This document shows positions 36,610 to 45,063 of a DNA stretch of 64,000 nt, in pieces (the first letter of the stretch is position 1; each line of letters begins with the position of its first letter). The DNA is from Pseudoxanthomonas sp. JBR18 (GTDB lineage Bacteria; Pseudomonadota; Gammaproteobacteria; Xanthomonadales; Xanthomonadaceae). The notes beneath the pieces were generated by a model, which saw only the letters and a list, made by a program, of their open reading frames with translations, was not told where the DNA came from and did no database searches. The position numbers and the translations under genes are program-made. The stretch lies in NCBI RefSeq assembly GCF_028198165.1, contig NZ_CP116339.1, forward strand, positions 2,115,001 to 2,179,000. Direction: 5' to 3'.

Positions 36610-36628
36610 AGATATAACTCGTATATCT
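36610..36628. promoter_or_regulatory. Palindromic operator of the HxlR/SDR pair
   Basis: AGATATAACTCGTATATCT is a perfect 7-bp inverted repeat with a 5-base centre, 18 bases before the HxlR ATG and 31 before the SDR ATG. This is the expected position for an autoregulating HxlR dimer that also represses the divergent gene. Confidence 0.7.
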
Positions 36629-36645
36629 AAGATCAAGAACGCACT

Positions 36646-37038
36646 ATGGCTCGCCTAGATATCACGCACGATACCGACCCCGACGCATGCGCCACGCTCA
36701 GGGAGATGGCCCGCATCCGCGCGGTGCTCGACAAGATCGGCGACAAGTGGACGATCTTGATCCTCACCGTGCTGTGCCCGCGGCCCTCGCGCTTCAACGA
36801 GATCAAGCGGCGTCTGGGCGGCATCACCCACAAGTCGCTGGCCGATGCGCTCAAGCGACTGGAGTGCAACGGGCTGGTGACGCGTACCGTGCTGCCCACG
36901 CGGCCGATCGGCGTGGAATACCGCATCACGCCGCTGGGCCATTCCCTGCGCGAACCCTTCGAAGCGTTGTGCGCGTGGGCGCTGGAACACGGTGATGCGA
37001 TCGCCCGGGCCAGGTTGGACCACGACGGTCAGGCGTAG
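36646..37038 (+). CDS. HxlR-family winged-helix regulator
   Basis: A 130-residue regulator with the HxlR signature: IGDKWTILILTVLCPRPSRFNEIKRRLGGITHKSLADALKRLECNGLVTR, then PIGVEYRITPLGHSL. Such proteins sense redox state, aldehydes or quinones and commonly control a divergent oxidoreductase, as here. Cysteines at the N-terminus (DACATL) and after helix 2 (TVLCP) could serve redox sensing. No partner domains are fused. Confidence 0.9.
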   Translation: MARLDITHDTDPDACATLREMARIRAVLDKIGDKWTILILTVLCPRPSRFNEIKRRLGGITHKSLADALKRLECNGLVTRTVLPTRPIGVEYRITPLGHSLREPFEALCAWALEHGDAIARARLDHDGQA

Positions 37039-37096
37039 GCGCCTTCGTCCGCGCATCGTCGGGTCGCGCCTGGATCATCCGTTCCCCAACCAATGC

Positions 37097-37164
37097 GTGG
37101 GAGCCGCCATGGCGGCGATGAGGCTTTACACGGGAAGCCCGATCGCCGCCATGGCGGCTCCCAC
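37097..37164. repeat. REP-type palindrome, best-preserved copy (locus C)
   Basis: A perfect 23-bp inverted repeat. The left arm 37097-37119 begins GTGGGAGCCGCCATGG and the right arm 37142-37164 ends CCATGGCGGCTCCCAC. The spacer holds its own GGCTT...AAGCC hairpin. It sits in the gap after HxlR. Confidence 0.85.
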
Positions 37165-37476
37165 AAGAGCGCCATCAGGCCTCGTTCCCGCTGAAGAAGG
37201 GAACCATGGTCGCGCTGGGTGGCCCGCGCGATCCAGCGCACTGCCTGCGCGCTCATGCGCTCGTCCTTGTTTGTCCGATCCTGTCGGCCTCCACGCGGTG
37301 ACGCAAGACGCGCATGCATGCACGTTGTGGGAAGAGCCACCGGCCTGCCCATCCACCGCACCCACGCGACAAACCTGCATCCCTGCCAACCGCGGGCCAG
37401 CAGTGCGCTTGAAACCCTGTCATCCCGAACGCATTCCGTTGGCGCGCCCGCGGTTGGGCGCTCTTAGGAGAAATGC
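37165..37476. other. Gap before the PepSY-like hypothetical gene
   Basis: 312 bases with no gene I can support. It includes TTAGGAGAA at 37463-37471, the ribosome site of the next gene. No clear promoter pair or repeat is seen. Confidence 0.4.
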
Positions 37477-37959
37477 ATGCCGCACCATGAAAAAGTCGCG
37501 TTGACCGGGGTCATCGAACACGTCTTCGCGCATCGCTTCACCCTGTTGTCCGACGAGCAAGCTTACCTGGCCGACCTGGGTCCCAAAGGCGCCGAAGCCT
37601 TCCAACTCCAGCAAGGGCTGTCGGTGAAGCTGGAAGGCGAGCGTCGCCCTTCCGAAATCAAGGTCACCCGCATCGGCAAGAAGGGCGGGCGTTTTGTCGA
37701 GGTGGAGCACAAGAAGCCCCACCACGGGCCCAAGCACCACCATCATCACCCCGACCTGCCCGCCGATCCGCGTGCCGCCCTGGCCGCCGTCAAACAGGCT
37801 GGATGGACCGCGCACGGCAAGCCCGAGCGCAAGCCAAAGCACTTCGAAGTGCTGGCCTACCAGGGTGAAGGCGACTGGACCGAACTGCACGTCGATTTTG
37901 GCGGCACGATCTACAAGCAAAAGCCCGCCGACGCCGACAAATGGGGTCTGGAAACCTGA
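37477..37959 (+). CDS. Conserved hypothetical protein with histidine-rich linker
   Basis: A 160-residue soluble protein without signal peptide. The N-terminal about 75 residues (VALTGVIEHVFAHRFTLLSDEQAYLADLG) look like a small beta-barrel. A His/Pro/Lys linker with five consecutive histidines (residues 82-92) follows, then a C-terminal module (ALAAVKQAGW, FEVLAYQGEGDWTELHVDFGGTIYKQ) reminiscent of PepSY domains. The linker might bind metal. AGGAG precedes the ATG and a strong terminator follows, so it is a single-gene unit. The function is unknown. Confidence 0.75.
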   Translation: MPHHEKVALTGVIEHVFAHRFTLLSDEQAYLADLGPKGAEAFQLQQGLSVKLEGERRPSEIKVTRIGKKGGRFVEVEHKKPHHGPKHHHHHPDLPADPRAALAAVKQAGWTAHGKPERKPKHFEVLAYQGEGDWTELHVDFGGTIYKQKPADADKWGLET

Positions 37960-37965
37960 TGCACC

Positions 37966-37994
37966 CAAGCGCCCCGGCACTGCCGGGGCGCTTG
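37966..37994 (+). terminator. Rho-independent terminator after the hypothetical gene
   Basis: CAAGCGCCCCGGCA and TGCCGGGGCGCTTG form a 14-bp stem around a single unpaired C (a few inner pairs would open to form the loop). CGTTTGTGG follows. Confidence 0.8.
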
Positions 37995-38233
37995 CGTTTG
38001 TGGCTGGCGACCCGCGTCGGTCAAGCAGTGAAGCGCTCGCCCTGGTTCAGCGCCAGCGGCGAGTCATACAGTGCGGACGGGCAGGCGACCGCACGGAAGC
38101 GACCAGGTCGCCGGGTCAGGATCGATCCACGCGGACGAGCCTGACGATGGCTGAGGAGGGTTGAAAACCAGCGCCTTGGGCGCACTTCCTTTCCGGGCCG
38201 GGCGCTCCGCCGGTCAGCGGTCACGGGGAACCG

Positions 38234-39859
38234 ATGGACGAAACATGGCTGTACAGCGCGCGGCGCTTCGTACACGACGCGCTGGCACTGGTGTTCCCGC
38301 AGCGGCTCGCGCTGGCACAGGTGCGGGCGCGCTGTGGGCGGCGCGGGAGCAAGGATGCGCTGCTGGAGGCGGCCTGGTTCGCGCGGATGCGTGCGCAGGG
38401 TTCGCATGTCGATGACCGGACCTGGGACGACCTGGAACTGCCGCAGGTCTTCGCCGAGTTGGACACCACGGTCACGCCCCTGGGCAGCCAGGTGTTGTAT
38501 CAGCGTCTGCGGACCTTTGAGGACGACGCCGACGCGCTGGCGGCCCGCCATGCGGTGCATCTGCGCCTAGTCGATGACGCAGCATTGCGCGAGCGCCTGC
38601 AGCGTGACCTGCTGCGCATACAGGACCCGCTCCATGCGCACGTGGCCGATACCCTGCACGCCGCGTCCCTGGAAACGTCGACCCGGCGCGGCTGGATCAG
38701 CCTGTGGAGCGCGTGCCTGCTCGGCTGGCTGGTCACGGTGGTGGCCTGCGGCCTGTCGCTGTGGTGGTGGGCCGCGCTGATCCCGGTGAACCTGCTGATC
38801 CTCTACCGCTACAGCGGGCGCCAGCAGCGCGAGGTGGCTGGACTCAATGGCTGCGTGCGCCTGATGCGCACCGCCGATGCGCTCGCGCGGCGGCCGCAGC
38901 TGCCCATGCAGTACCAGCTGCAGGCCGAACGTGCCGCGCGCGATGACGTGCGCCGCAAGCTGCTGCTGGCCGACATGTTCAACTGGGTACCGCCACAGAT
39001 CACGCTGGTGTTGAACGTGTGCTTCCTGCTGGAACTGATCGTGTTCCTGTGGACCTTCGAACGCTTCGCCCGCGTGCGCCATCGGCTGCATGCCAGCTTC
39101 GCGCTGGTCGGTGGCATCGATGCCGATATCGCCCTGGCCTCGGCTCTGGTCCTGCATCCGCAGCACTGCGCCCCGACACTGGCCGACACGCCGATGCTGG
39201 AGATCGTCGAAGGCCGCCATCCGCTGCTGCGCGAGGCGGTGCCCAACAGCGTGGCGCTGGCGCGCAGTTCGGCGCTGGTCACCGGCTCCAACATGGCCGG
39301 CAAGACCACCTTCGTGAAGATGCTGGCCATCAACGCCATCCTCGGCCGCACCGCCGGCTTCTGCCTGGCCACGCGCGCGGTGCTGCCGCGCGTGCCGGTG
39401 GTGGCCTCCATCCAGGGGCATCACGCGGTGGCCTCGGGCAAGAGCCATTACTTCGCCCAGATCGAAGCGATCCGCGGCTTCCTGGACCAGGCCGCGCGCA
39501 ACGAAGGTGCCCTGATCGTGCTGGACGAGCCCTTCAGCGGCACCAACACGGTCGAGCGCGTGGCCATCGCCAAGGCCGTGCTGCAGGCGCTGGGCGAACG
39601 TGCGCTGGTGCTGGTGACCACGCACGATGTGGAACTGCAGGCACTGCTGGGCGCGCGCTATGCGCTGTATCACTTCCAGGAGGACCCGGACGTGGACGGC
39701 TACTTCGACTACCGCCTGCGCCAGGGCCCGGCGCAGGCACGCAACGCGATCCGGATGCTGGCGCGCTTGGGCTTTCCGCAGGACGTGGTCGCCGAGGCGA
39801 TGTCGGTGGCACATGACACCGAGGCAGCACACACGCCAACGTCCAGCCACGCCTGGTGA
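38234..39859 (+). CDS. Membrane-anchored MutS-like ATPase
   Basis: A 541-residue protein. The C-terminal half is a MutS ATPase: Walker A GSNMAGKTT (351-359), ALIVLDEPFSGTNTVER Walker B, and VLVTTHDVEL. The N-terminal half lacks mismatch-binding domain I and instead has two hydrophobic segments near residues 160-195 (WSACLLGWLVTVVACGLSLWWWAALIPVNLLIL) and one near 260 (ITLVLNVCFLLELIVFLW). It therefore belongs to the uncharacterised membrane MutS family rather than MutS, MutS2 or MSH. A role in mismatch repair is unproven. It is a single gene in view. Confidence 0.85.
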   Translation: MDETWLYSARRFVHDALALVFPQRLALAQVRARCGRRGSKDALLEAAWFARMRAQGSHVDDRTWDDLELPQVFAELDTTVTPLGSQVLYQRLRTFEDDADALAARHAVHLRLVDDAALRERLQRDLLRIQDPLHAHVADTLHAASLETSTRRGWISLWSACLLGWLVTVVACGLSLWWWAALIPVNLLILYRYSGRQQREVAGLNGCVRLMRTADALARRPQLPMQYQLQAERAARDDVRRKLLLADMFNWVPPQITLVLNVCFLLELIVFLWTFERFARVRHRLHASFALVGGIDADIALASALVLHPQHCAPTLADTPMLEIVEGRHPLLREAVPNSVALARSSALVTGSNMAGKTTFVKMLAINAILGRTAGFCLATRAVLPRVPVVASIQGHHAVASGKSHYFAQIEAIRGFLDQAARNEGALIVLDEPFSGTNTVERVAIAKAVLQALGERALVLVTTHDVELQALLGARYALYHFQEDPDVDGYFDYRLRQGPAQARNAIRMLARLGFPQDVVAEAMSVAHDTEAAHTPTSSHAW

Positions 39860-40043
39860 ATATCGCAAGCCACGTGGGGTCACGGCCAGGCAGCTCGCGC
39901 GCCACGGAGAACAGGCCTCAAAAGAAGCCTACCTAGTGTCGTCTCAGTCGGTGAACCCCTCCGGACTTTTCGAAGTCAGCGCGTCTCGGGTGATATGCGG
40001 GTCGCGGCGTGCTGCGCGGTCTGCCGTCCGCTGACATCGCGGA

Positions 40044-41843
40044 TCAATCGCGACGCCACGTGCGTTGCGTCATCAGCAGCATGGCCACCAGTCCTGGCAG
40101 CCCGAGGGTCGCGCAGAACAGGGTCCATGCGAGCCGCGCCGGGCCGGTCAGCCCGCCACGCTGCGCGCGATAGACCGCCATCGCAGCCGACGCCAGCATG
40201 AGACACCCGGCCAGGACCGCGATGGGCGTGGGAGTCGGAGCAGGCTTTGCAGCGGACAGCGGCGAGGGCGGCGCGAACAGTGCTTGCGCTTGCTTCACTG
40301 CAGTGTGCAGCGCTGGCGAAGGCCACCAGCTTCGATAGCGGTGCAGGGCGGGATAGTCGAACGACAGGGGGCTGGCATGCACCACGGCCGGCCGCCCGTC
40401 ATCGAAGCCGCGCAGCAGCCACAGAGAAGGGCGCGCGCCGTCCTCGGTATGCGCCAGCTCAGAGGACACCAGGCTGATCAGGACGCCGTCGCTCAGCGCG
40501 ATCATGTCGAGGTTGCTCAGTCGTGCATTGGGAATGGGCAAGGGAATGCGCGTGGGGCCCCGCGCCCCGGCAGAACCTGTGCGAAACACATACAGGGCCT
40601 TGTCGCTCATCAGTACCCAACGCCGGCCGACAGCGCCGACCCCGGCGATCAGCTCGCCCGCGCGCACGCTCAGCCAGGGCAGGATGACCTGCCCGGCGCT
40701 GTCGTAGCGGTACAAGGTATCGCCCGCGAGCAGCACCGTGTCGTCTTCGGGCAAACCGGGCAGGTGGCCGAGTGGCACGGCCACGTGCGGAAAGGCGGCA
40801 CCGCCCGATCCAACGCCCAGCATGCCAACGGCGCGTCCATTGAGCAGGTTCTCGCCGACCAGACGCATGCGGTCGTGGCTGAAGGTCCAGCGGACGTGGC
40901 GTGCCGGATCGTTGAACTGCAAAGGCGTGAGGTTGCCCAACGCGTCGCGCTGCGGCTGTTCGCGCAGGCGGGCGGCCAGGCCCTGCGGCTTGCTCGCCTT
41001 GACTGCTGCCTCCAGTCGGTCGACATCGGCGGGCATCGCCTCGCGCAGCGCCCGGAGCATGCGCGCACGCGGCTCCATCTTCTCCACCTCGGTATGGCCC
41101 CCACGAGGCGGAACGGCCATGTTGAGCGGATGCGATCCTTGCGCGATCCACAGGAATTCCACCCCGAACAGCACCAGCATCGCGACCAGATAGGCGCCCG
41201 CGCTCAAGGGCAGCGCGAGCAGTGCGTTGGCCCAAGGTCCACGCGGTGTCGCCTCGACATCGGGCTTGAACGCGCACAGCACCAGGGCGAGCAGCCAGGC
41301 CACGACAAGCAGCTCGAGCGTCAACATCGCCACGCCGGTTGCCTCGGCGAACACCAGCCAGACCAACAGCGCCGCGGCCGCCAGCGCCAGGCGCATGCCG
41401 CGCAACGCCCAGAACGCACCGGCGAGATATCCCGCCACCGCGACCAGCCATGCCGAGCCAGGCAGCAGCCAATGGCGATGGTCGACCACGCGCGCGGTGG
41501 TGCCCTGCTGCCAGGCGGCGAGCAGCAACGTCGGCAGCATGATCGCGACCAGCAGCACCACCCCCGCCGCGGCGCAGAGCGTGAGCGCAATCCGCCCTGC
41601 CGGCACCGGGCGATGCAGCAGCGTGACCCAGTGACTCCCGCGCCGATATCCCCCGATCTGATGCAGACCCAGCAGCACACCCGCCAGCGCGTAGACGGCA
41701 CCGATCCCGCGATAGATGGGCAGGGTCTGTTGCGCCAGATCCAGCATGCGGGTGCCGAATCCCAGCGCGCACAGGTGCACGGCCGCGGCGATGAGGGCCC
41801 AGGTGCGGAAGCGCAGGCATTCGACCTTGAACAGGCTCCACAT
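40044..41843 (-). CDS. ABC-2-like permease with large extracytoplasmic domain
   Basis: A 599-residue membrane protein that follows an ABC ATPase gene. Six TM helices occupy residues 15-250, a soluble region of about 290 residues follows (TLYRYDSAGQVILPWLSVR, RWVLMSDKALYVFRTG suggest propeller-like repeats), and two final TM helices close the C-terminus (IAVLAGCLMLASAAMAVY, FCATLGLPGLVAMLLM). It is likely the membrane partner of the ATPase in an YtrA-controlled exporter or peptide-stress transporter. Family-level function is unclear. Confidence 0.75.
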   Translation of the reverse strand: MWSLFKVECLRFRTWALIAAAVHLCALGFGTRMLDLAQQTLPIYRGIGAVYALAGVLLGLHQIGGYRRGSHWVTLLHRPVPAGRIALTLCAAAGVVLLVAIMLPTLLLAAWQQGTTARVVDHRHWLLPGSAWLVAVAGYLAGAFWALRGMRLALAAAALLVWLVFAEATGVAMLTLELLVVAWLLALVLCAFKPDVEATPRGPWANALLALPLSAGAYLVAMLVLFGVEFLWIAQGSHPLNMAVPPRGGHTEVEKMEPRARMLRALREAMPADVDRLEAAVKASKPQGLAARLREQPQRDALGNLTPLQFNDPARHVRWTFSHDRMRLVGENLLNGRAVGMLGVGSGGAAFPHVAVPLGHLPGLPEDDTVLLAGDTLYRYDSAGQVILPWLSVRAGELIAGVGAVGRRWVLMSDKALYVFRTGSAGARGPTRIPLPIPNARLSNLDMIALSDGVLISLVSSELAHTEDGARPSLWLLRGFDDGRPAVVHASPLSFDYPALHRYRSWWPSPALHTAVKQAQALFAPPSPLSAAKPAPTPTPIAVLAGCLMLASAAMAVYRAQRGGLTGPARLAWTLFCATLGLPGLVAMLLMTQRTWRRD

Positions 41844-41864
41844 GGTGTTTCTCCAGGACGGGCG

Positions 41865-42806
41865 TCAGTGCGCGGGCGGGGCCGCGTGGCGCATGGACAG
41901 GAAGGCGTTGACCGCGCGGTCCAGGCTGACCGGCATGGCATTGATCGATCGTGCGCCCGCGGCGCGCAGGAACTCGGCGAAGGTCTCGCCCTGGTCGAGT
42001 ACCAGGTAGTGGTGCAGGCCATCGAGCCTGCGCGCTTCCATCAGGCCGGGGATCGTCTCGTGCGGCGGCCCCTTGAACGGAACATCCGCGATCCAATAGG
42101 TGACCCGCTCGCAGAAGCCTTCCGGCGCCGACATATGCCTGAGCTTGCCGTCCTCGAGCAGGATCAGGTTGTCGGCGACGCGCTCGATCTCTTCCATCTG
42201 GTGCGAGCAATAGATCACCGTGCGATCTTCCATGGCGTTGGTATGCAGCAGCGATTCCAGGAAGGCGCGCTTGGCGACCACGTCCAGGCCCAGCGTGGGC
42301 TCGTCCAGGATCAGCAGTTCCGGGCACTGGGCCAGGCTCAGGGCCAGGTTGAAGCCGGCGCGCTCGCCGCGTGAGAGCTGGGCGATCTTCTGCGTGGGCA
42401 GCAGCGGGTAATGGCCGATCACCTCATCGAAGACCGACTGGCGCCACTGCGGATACTGGCGGCGCTGCATCGCGGTGATCTCCTCGACCCGCATCCAGCC
42501 CGGCAGCGTGTGTTCTTCGTTGACGAACCCGATCCTGGCCCGGTCGCCCGGCGTCAACCGCTGGCTGTCGCGGCCGAGGATGCGCGCCTGTCCGCCGCTC
42601 GGCGAGAGAAAGCCCAGCAGGATGCGGAACAGCGTGGACTTGCCCGCGCCATTGGCGCCCACCATGGCGTGGATCTGTCCGCGCTGGATGCGCAGCTCCA
42701 GCCCGTCCAGGGCGAACTTGTCGCCATAGCGCTTGCTCAGCTGCACAGTTTCGATCGCCAGATCGTGTGCGCCGTCCATGGCGCCAAAATGGTCAGAAGT
42801 CTCCAT
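41865..42806 (-). CDS. ABC transporter ATP-binding protein
   Basis: A 313-residue ATPase with Walker A GANGAGKST, signature LSRGERAGFNLALSLAQ, Walker B LLILDEPTLGLD and the H-loop YCSHQMEEIERVAD. The C-terminal about 80 residues are the extension found in exporter ATPases of the YtrB/CcmA type. The METSDHF start at 42806 overlaps the GntR stop by one base (TGATG); MDGAHDL at 42779 is an alternative. Together with the next gene it forms an exporter under the regulator encoded just upstream. Confidence 0.92.
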   Translation of the reverse strand: METSDHFGAMDGAHDLAIETVQLSKRYGDKFALDGLELRIQRGQIHAMVGANGAGKSTLFRILLGFLSPSGGQARILGRDSQRLTPGDRARIGFVNEEHTLPGWMRVEEITAMQRRQYPQWRQSVFDEVIGHYPLLPTQKIAQLSRGERAGFNLALSLAQCPELLILDEPTLGLDVVAKRAFLESLLHTNAMEDRTVIYCSHQMEEIERVADNLILLEDGKLRHMSAPEGFCERVTYWIADVPFKGPPHETIPGLMEARRLDGLHHYLVLDQGETFAEFLRAAGARSINAMPVSLDRAVNAFLSMRHAAPPAH

Positions 42807-43216
42807 CACGCACGCTTGCGCGGCAGCGCGCGCTCGAATGCATCGGCGATGCGCTGCTGCACGGTCTTGGCCGGCAGCCCGAGCGGGACGACATCGTTGA
42901 CGAACGTGGCCACCGCCTCGTCCAGCCGGCGTTCGCGCTCGGCATCGGAGAGCCGTTGCCTGGGCGGGGCGACATAGAAGCCCATGCCTTGCCTCGCATC
43001 GAGCCAGCCTTCGGACACCAGCTCGGCATAGGCCTTGGCCACGGTGTTGGGATTGATCGTCAGTTGCTGCGCCAGCCCGCGCACGCTGGGCAGCTGCTGG
43101 CCGTGGGCCAGCTCCCCGGTCGCAATCCGCATGCGGACCGCATCGGTGATCTGCCGCACGATGGGGCGCGGGTCGCCGGTGGCGATCTGGATCATCAGCG
43201 CTGCGGTACGGGCCAC
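42806..43216 (-). CDS. GntR-family regulator, YtrA type
   Basis: A 136-residue regulator. The N-terminal winged helix is GntR (PIVRQITDAVRMRIATGELAHGQQLPSVRGLAQQLTINPNTVAKAYAELVSEGWL), followed by a short helical tail typical of the YtrA subfamily. These repress ABC-transporter operons and respond to cell-envelope antibiotics or related stress. It is the first gene of its operon, overlapping the ATPase gene. Two copies of a CTGTACTA-type operator lie upstream, one on each side of the divergent promoter region. Confidence 0.9.
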   Translation of the reverse strand: MARTAALMIQIATGDPRPIVRQITDAVRMRIATGELAHGQQLPSVRGLAQQLTINPNTVAKAYAELVSEGWLDARQGMGFYVAPPRQRLSDAERERRLDEAVATFVNDVVPLGLPAKTVQQRIADAFERALPRKRA

Positions 43217-43236
43217 GTCGTCGCTCCTGTTGAAGT

Positions 43237-43257
43237 GTGCTAGTACAAATAGTACAG
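43237..43257 (-). promoter_or_regulatory. YtrA operator, copy 1
   Basis: On the minus strand, CTGTACTATTTGTACTAG followed by CAC lies about 20 bases before the GntR start. 18 of 21 bases match copy 2 at 43334-43354. It would place the repressor over its own promoter. Confidence 0.65.
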
Positions 43258-43297
43258 TTGACTTCGACGGCTGTCCACACCGGCCGCCGCTCGCGAC

Positions 43298-43326
43298 GAC
43301 GCCTACAAATGGAGGCGTCTTTTTTT
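43298..43326 (+). terminator. Intrinsic terminator in the serine-hydrolase upstream region
   Basis: GACGCCT and AGGCGTC form a 7-bp stem around ACAAATGG, followed by seven T. It lies on the plus strand between the two operators and 50 bases before the hydrolase ATG, so it blocks read-through from the left or acts as an attenuator. Confidence 0.75.
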
Positions 43327-43331
43327 CTCCT

Positions 43332-43358
43332 ATCTGTACTAATTGTAGTAGTACAGAT
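43332..43358 (+). promoter_or_regulatory. YtrA operator, copy 2
   Basis: ATCTGTACT and AGTACAGAT form a perfect 9-bp inverted repeat around the 9 bases AATTGTAGT. It ends 17 bases before the ATG of the serine hydrolase, so binding would block its expression. Confidence 0.7.
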
Positions 43359-43375
43359 CAGCCAAGGAATCTTCG

Positions 43376-44875
43376 ATGGACGTCTTCCGCAAGCTTGGTC
43401 AGGGCATACCGCGCCTGGCCGTTGTCGCGTTGTCCTGCCTGGTCCTGCCCGCGATCGCACGCTCGCCCGACGCGGGCCCCACGCGGTCCGCCGAGGTCGC
43501 GCGCTATTTCGAGAACTGCCATGCCGTGAGGGTCTGCAACGGCAGCTTCCTGGTCACGCAGCACGGCCAGGTGGTCTATCAGGGCGCCCTGGGGAATGCC
43601 GACGCGGACGCGCAGACACCGCTGACAGTGGAGGATGCCTTCGACATCGGCTCGATCAGCAAGCAGTTCGCGGCTGCCGCCGTGCTACGCCTGGCCGACC
43701 GCGGCCAGCTGGCGCTGGATGATCCGGCCATCAAGTACCTGCCGCAGCTGCCCTATGCCGACATCACCCTGCGCCAGCTGCTGACCCACACCTCGGGGGT
43801 CCCCGATGTCTTCCCGATGTACACGCAGATGTTCAAGCGGGGCGAGGTCACCGCGCCGATGCGGGGCGATGAGGCGGTCGCGCTGCTGGTCGAACACAAG
43901 GCGCCGCTGCGGTTCGCGCCCGGCGCTGCGTTCGAGTACAGCAACACCGGCTACATCCTGCTGGCGCAGATCGTCGGCCATGTCGCGGGCATGGACTACG
44001 CCGATTTTCTGCAGCGCGAGTTCTTCGCCCCGCTGGGCATGACGCATACGCGCGTGCGCCTGCCGGGCAACGAGGCGCAGATCCAGCCACGCGCGTGGGG
44101 CTTCATCGTCCGGCCGGACGGCAGCCGCAAGCCGTTCGACCAAATCCCGAACTTCTATCCCGTCGGCCCAGGCGACATCTACTCCACCACGCACGATTTG
44201 CAGCGGTGGGCCGACGCGCTCCAGCAAGGCCGGGCGATGTCCAAGGCGAACTGGGCGCTGGCCACGACACCGGCCAGGCTATCCGATGGCAGCACGGTGC
44301 CGTACGGCTTCGGCTTCAAGCTGGTGGACTCCGCGCTTGGCCAGCCCATGGTGACCCATGGCGGGGATTGGCGTGGCTTCAAGTCGGACCTGACCCTGCT
44401 GCCCGAACAGGGGATCCAGATCGTGATGCTCACCAATAATTCCCAGGACGACAGTGTCGAGGCGGCGCGCGACGCGGTGGAGGCCATCCTGGCGGGCCAG
44501 CCGCGCCCCACGCTGCGCATGTCCGTGCATTGGGACCTGTACAAGCAGGCGGAGCGCCTGGATGCGGAGCAGCTCAAGCATTGGCTCGATCAGCAGTGGG
44601 TGGCGGTCCCGCAGCACTACGACTTCCCCGGTCAGCCGCTGGAACAGGTCGCCGGCGCGCTGCTCAAGCGCGAGGCGACGGACAAGGCGTTGACCGTGCT
44701 GGAGTTCAACGCGCGGATCCATCCCAGCTCGCTCGACGCCCTGGACAGCCTGGCCGATGTCTATCGCGAAATGGGAAATCGCCAGGCGGCCATCGAGCAG
44801 GTCCAGAAGATGATCGCGCTCAAGCCCGACTCCAGGCGCCTGCGCCAGCGGCTCGCCGAGTTGCAGGCGCACTGA
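43376..44875 (+). CDS. Serine beta-lactamase-like hydrolase with TPR-like tail
   Basis: A 499-residue exported class C/DD-peptidase-like enzyme with a signal peptide near residues 12-28. The active-site motifs are SISK (S93, K96), YSN (Y188) and HGG (H328). A C-terminal region from about 400 contains helical repeats resembling TPRs (ALTVLEFNARIHPSSLDALDSLADVYREMGNRQAAIEQVQKMIAL). Such proteins are esterases or peptidases more often than true beta-lactamases. An YtrA-type operator lies directly upstream, linking it to the divergent ABC operon. Confidence 0.88.
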   Translation: MDVFRKLGQGIPRLAVVALSCLVLPAIARSPDAGPTRSAEVARYFENCHAVRVCNGSFLVTQHGQVVYQGALGNADADAQTPLTVEDAFDIGSISKQFAAAAVLRLADRGQLALDDPAIKYLPQLPYADITLRQLLTHTSGVPDVFPMYTQMFKRGEVTAPMRGDEAVALLVEHKAPLRFAPGAAFEYSNTGYILLAQIVGHVAGMDYADFLQREFFAPLGMTHTRVRLPGNEAQIQPRAWGFIVRPDGSRKPFDQIPNFYPVGPGDIYSTTHDLQRWADALQQGRAMSKANWALATTPARLSDGSTVPYGFGFKLVDSALGQPMVTHGGDWRGFKSDLTLLPEQGIQIVMLTNNSQDDSVEAARDAVEAILAGQPRPTLRMSVHWDLYKQAERLDAEQLKHWLDQQWVAVPQHYDFPGQPLEQVAGALLKREATDKALTVLEFNARIHPSSLDALDSLADVYREMGNRQAAIEQVQKMIALKPDSRRLRQRLAELQAH

Positions 44876-45063
44876 GCCGCTTGGCATCTTCGAGAACGCT
44901 TCTACGGGCGTTCCGGCGAACGCGAGACGCCATGGGCCGACACGCGCAAACATCAGGGCGCGGGTGCCCCTGCGCGGGGACTGCGGTTTGCCGTGGCGCG
45001 CGGTTCCAGCCTGGCGCGTGGGATCCAGGCCAGGCCGCGCGCCGATGCGCTGCCTGGGGGCTC

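Noticed and set aside
43376..44875. Antibiotic-resistance beta-lactamase
   Set aside because: Motifs fit the wide serine-hydrolase/esterase family and the TPR-like tail is atypical of resistance enzymes; no evidence for lactam hydrolysis.
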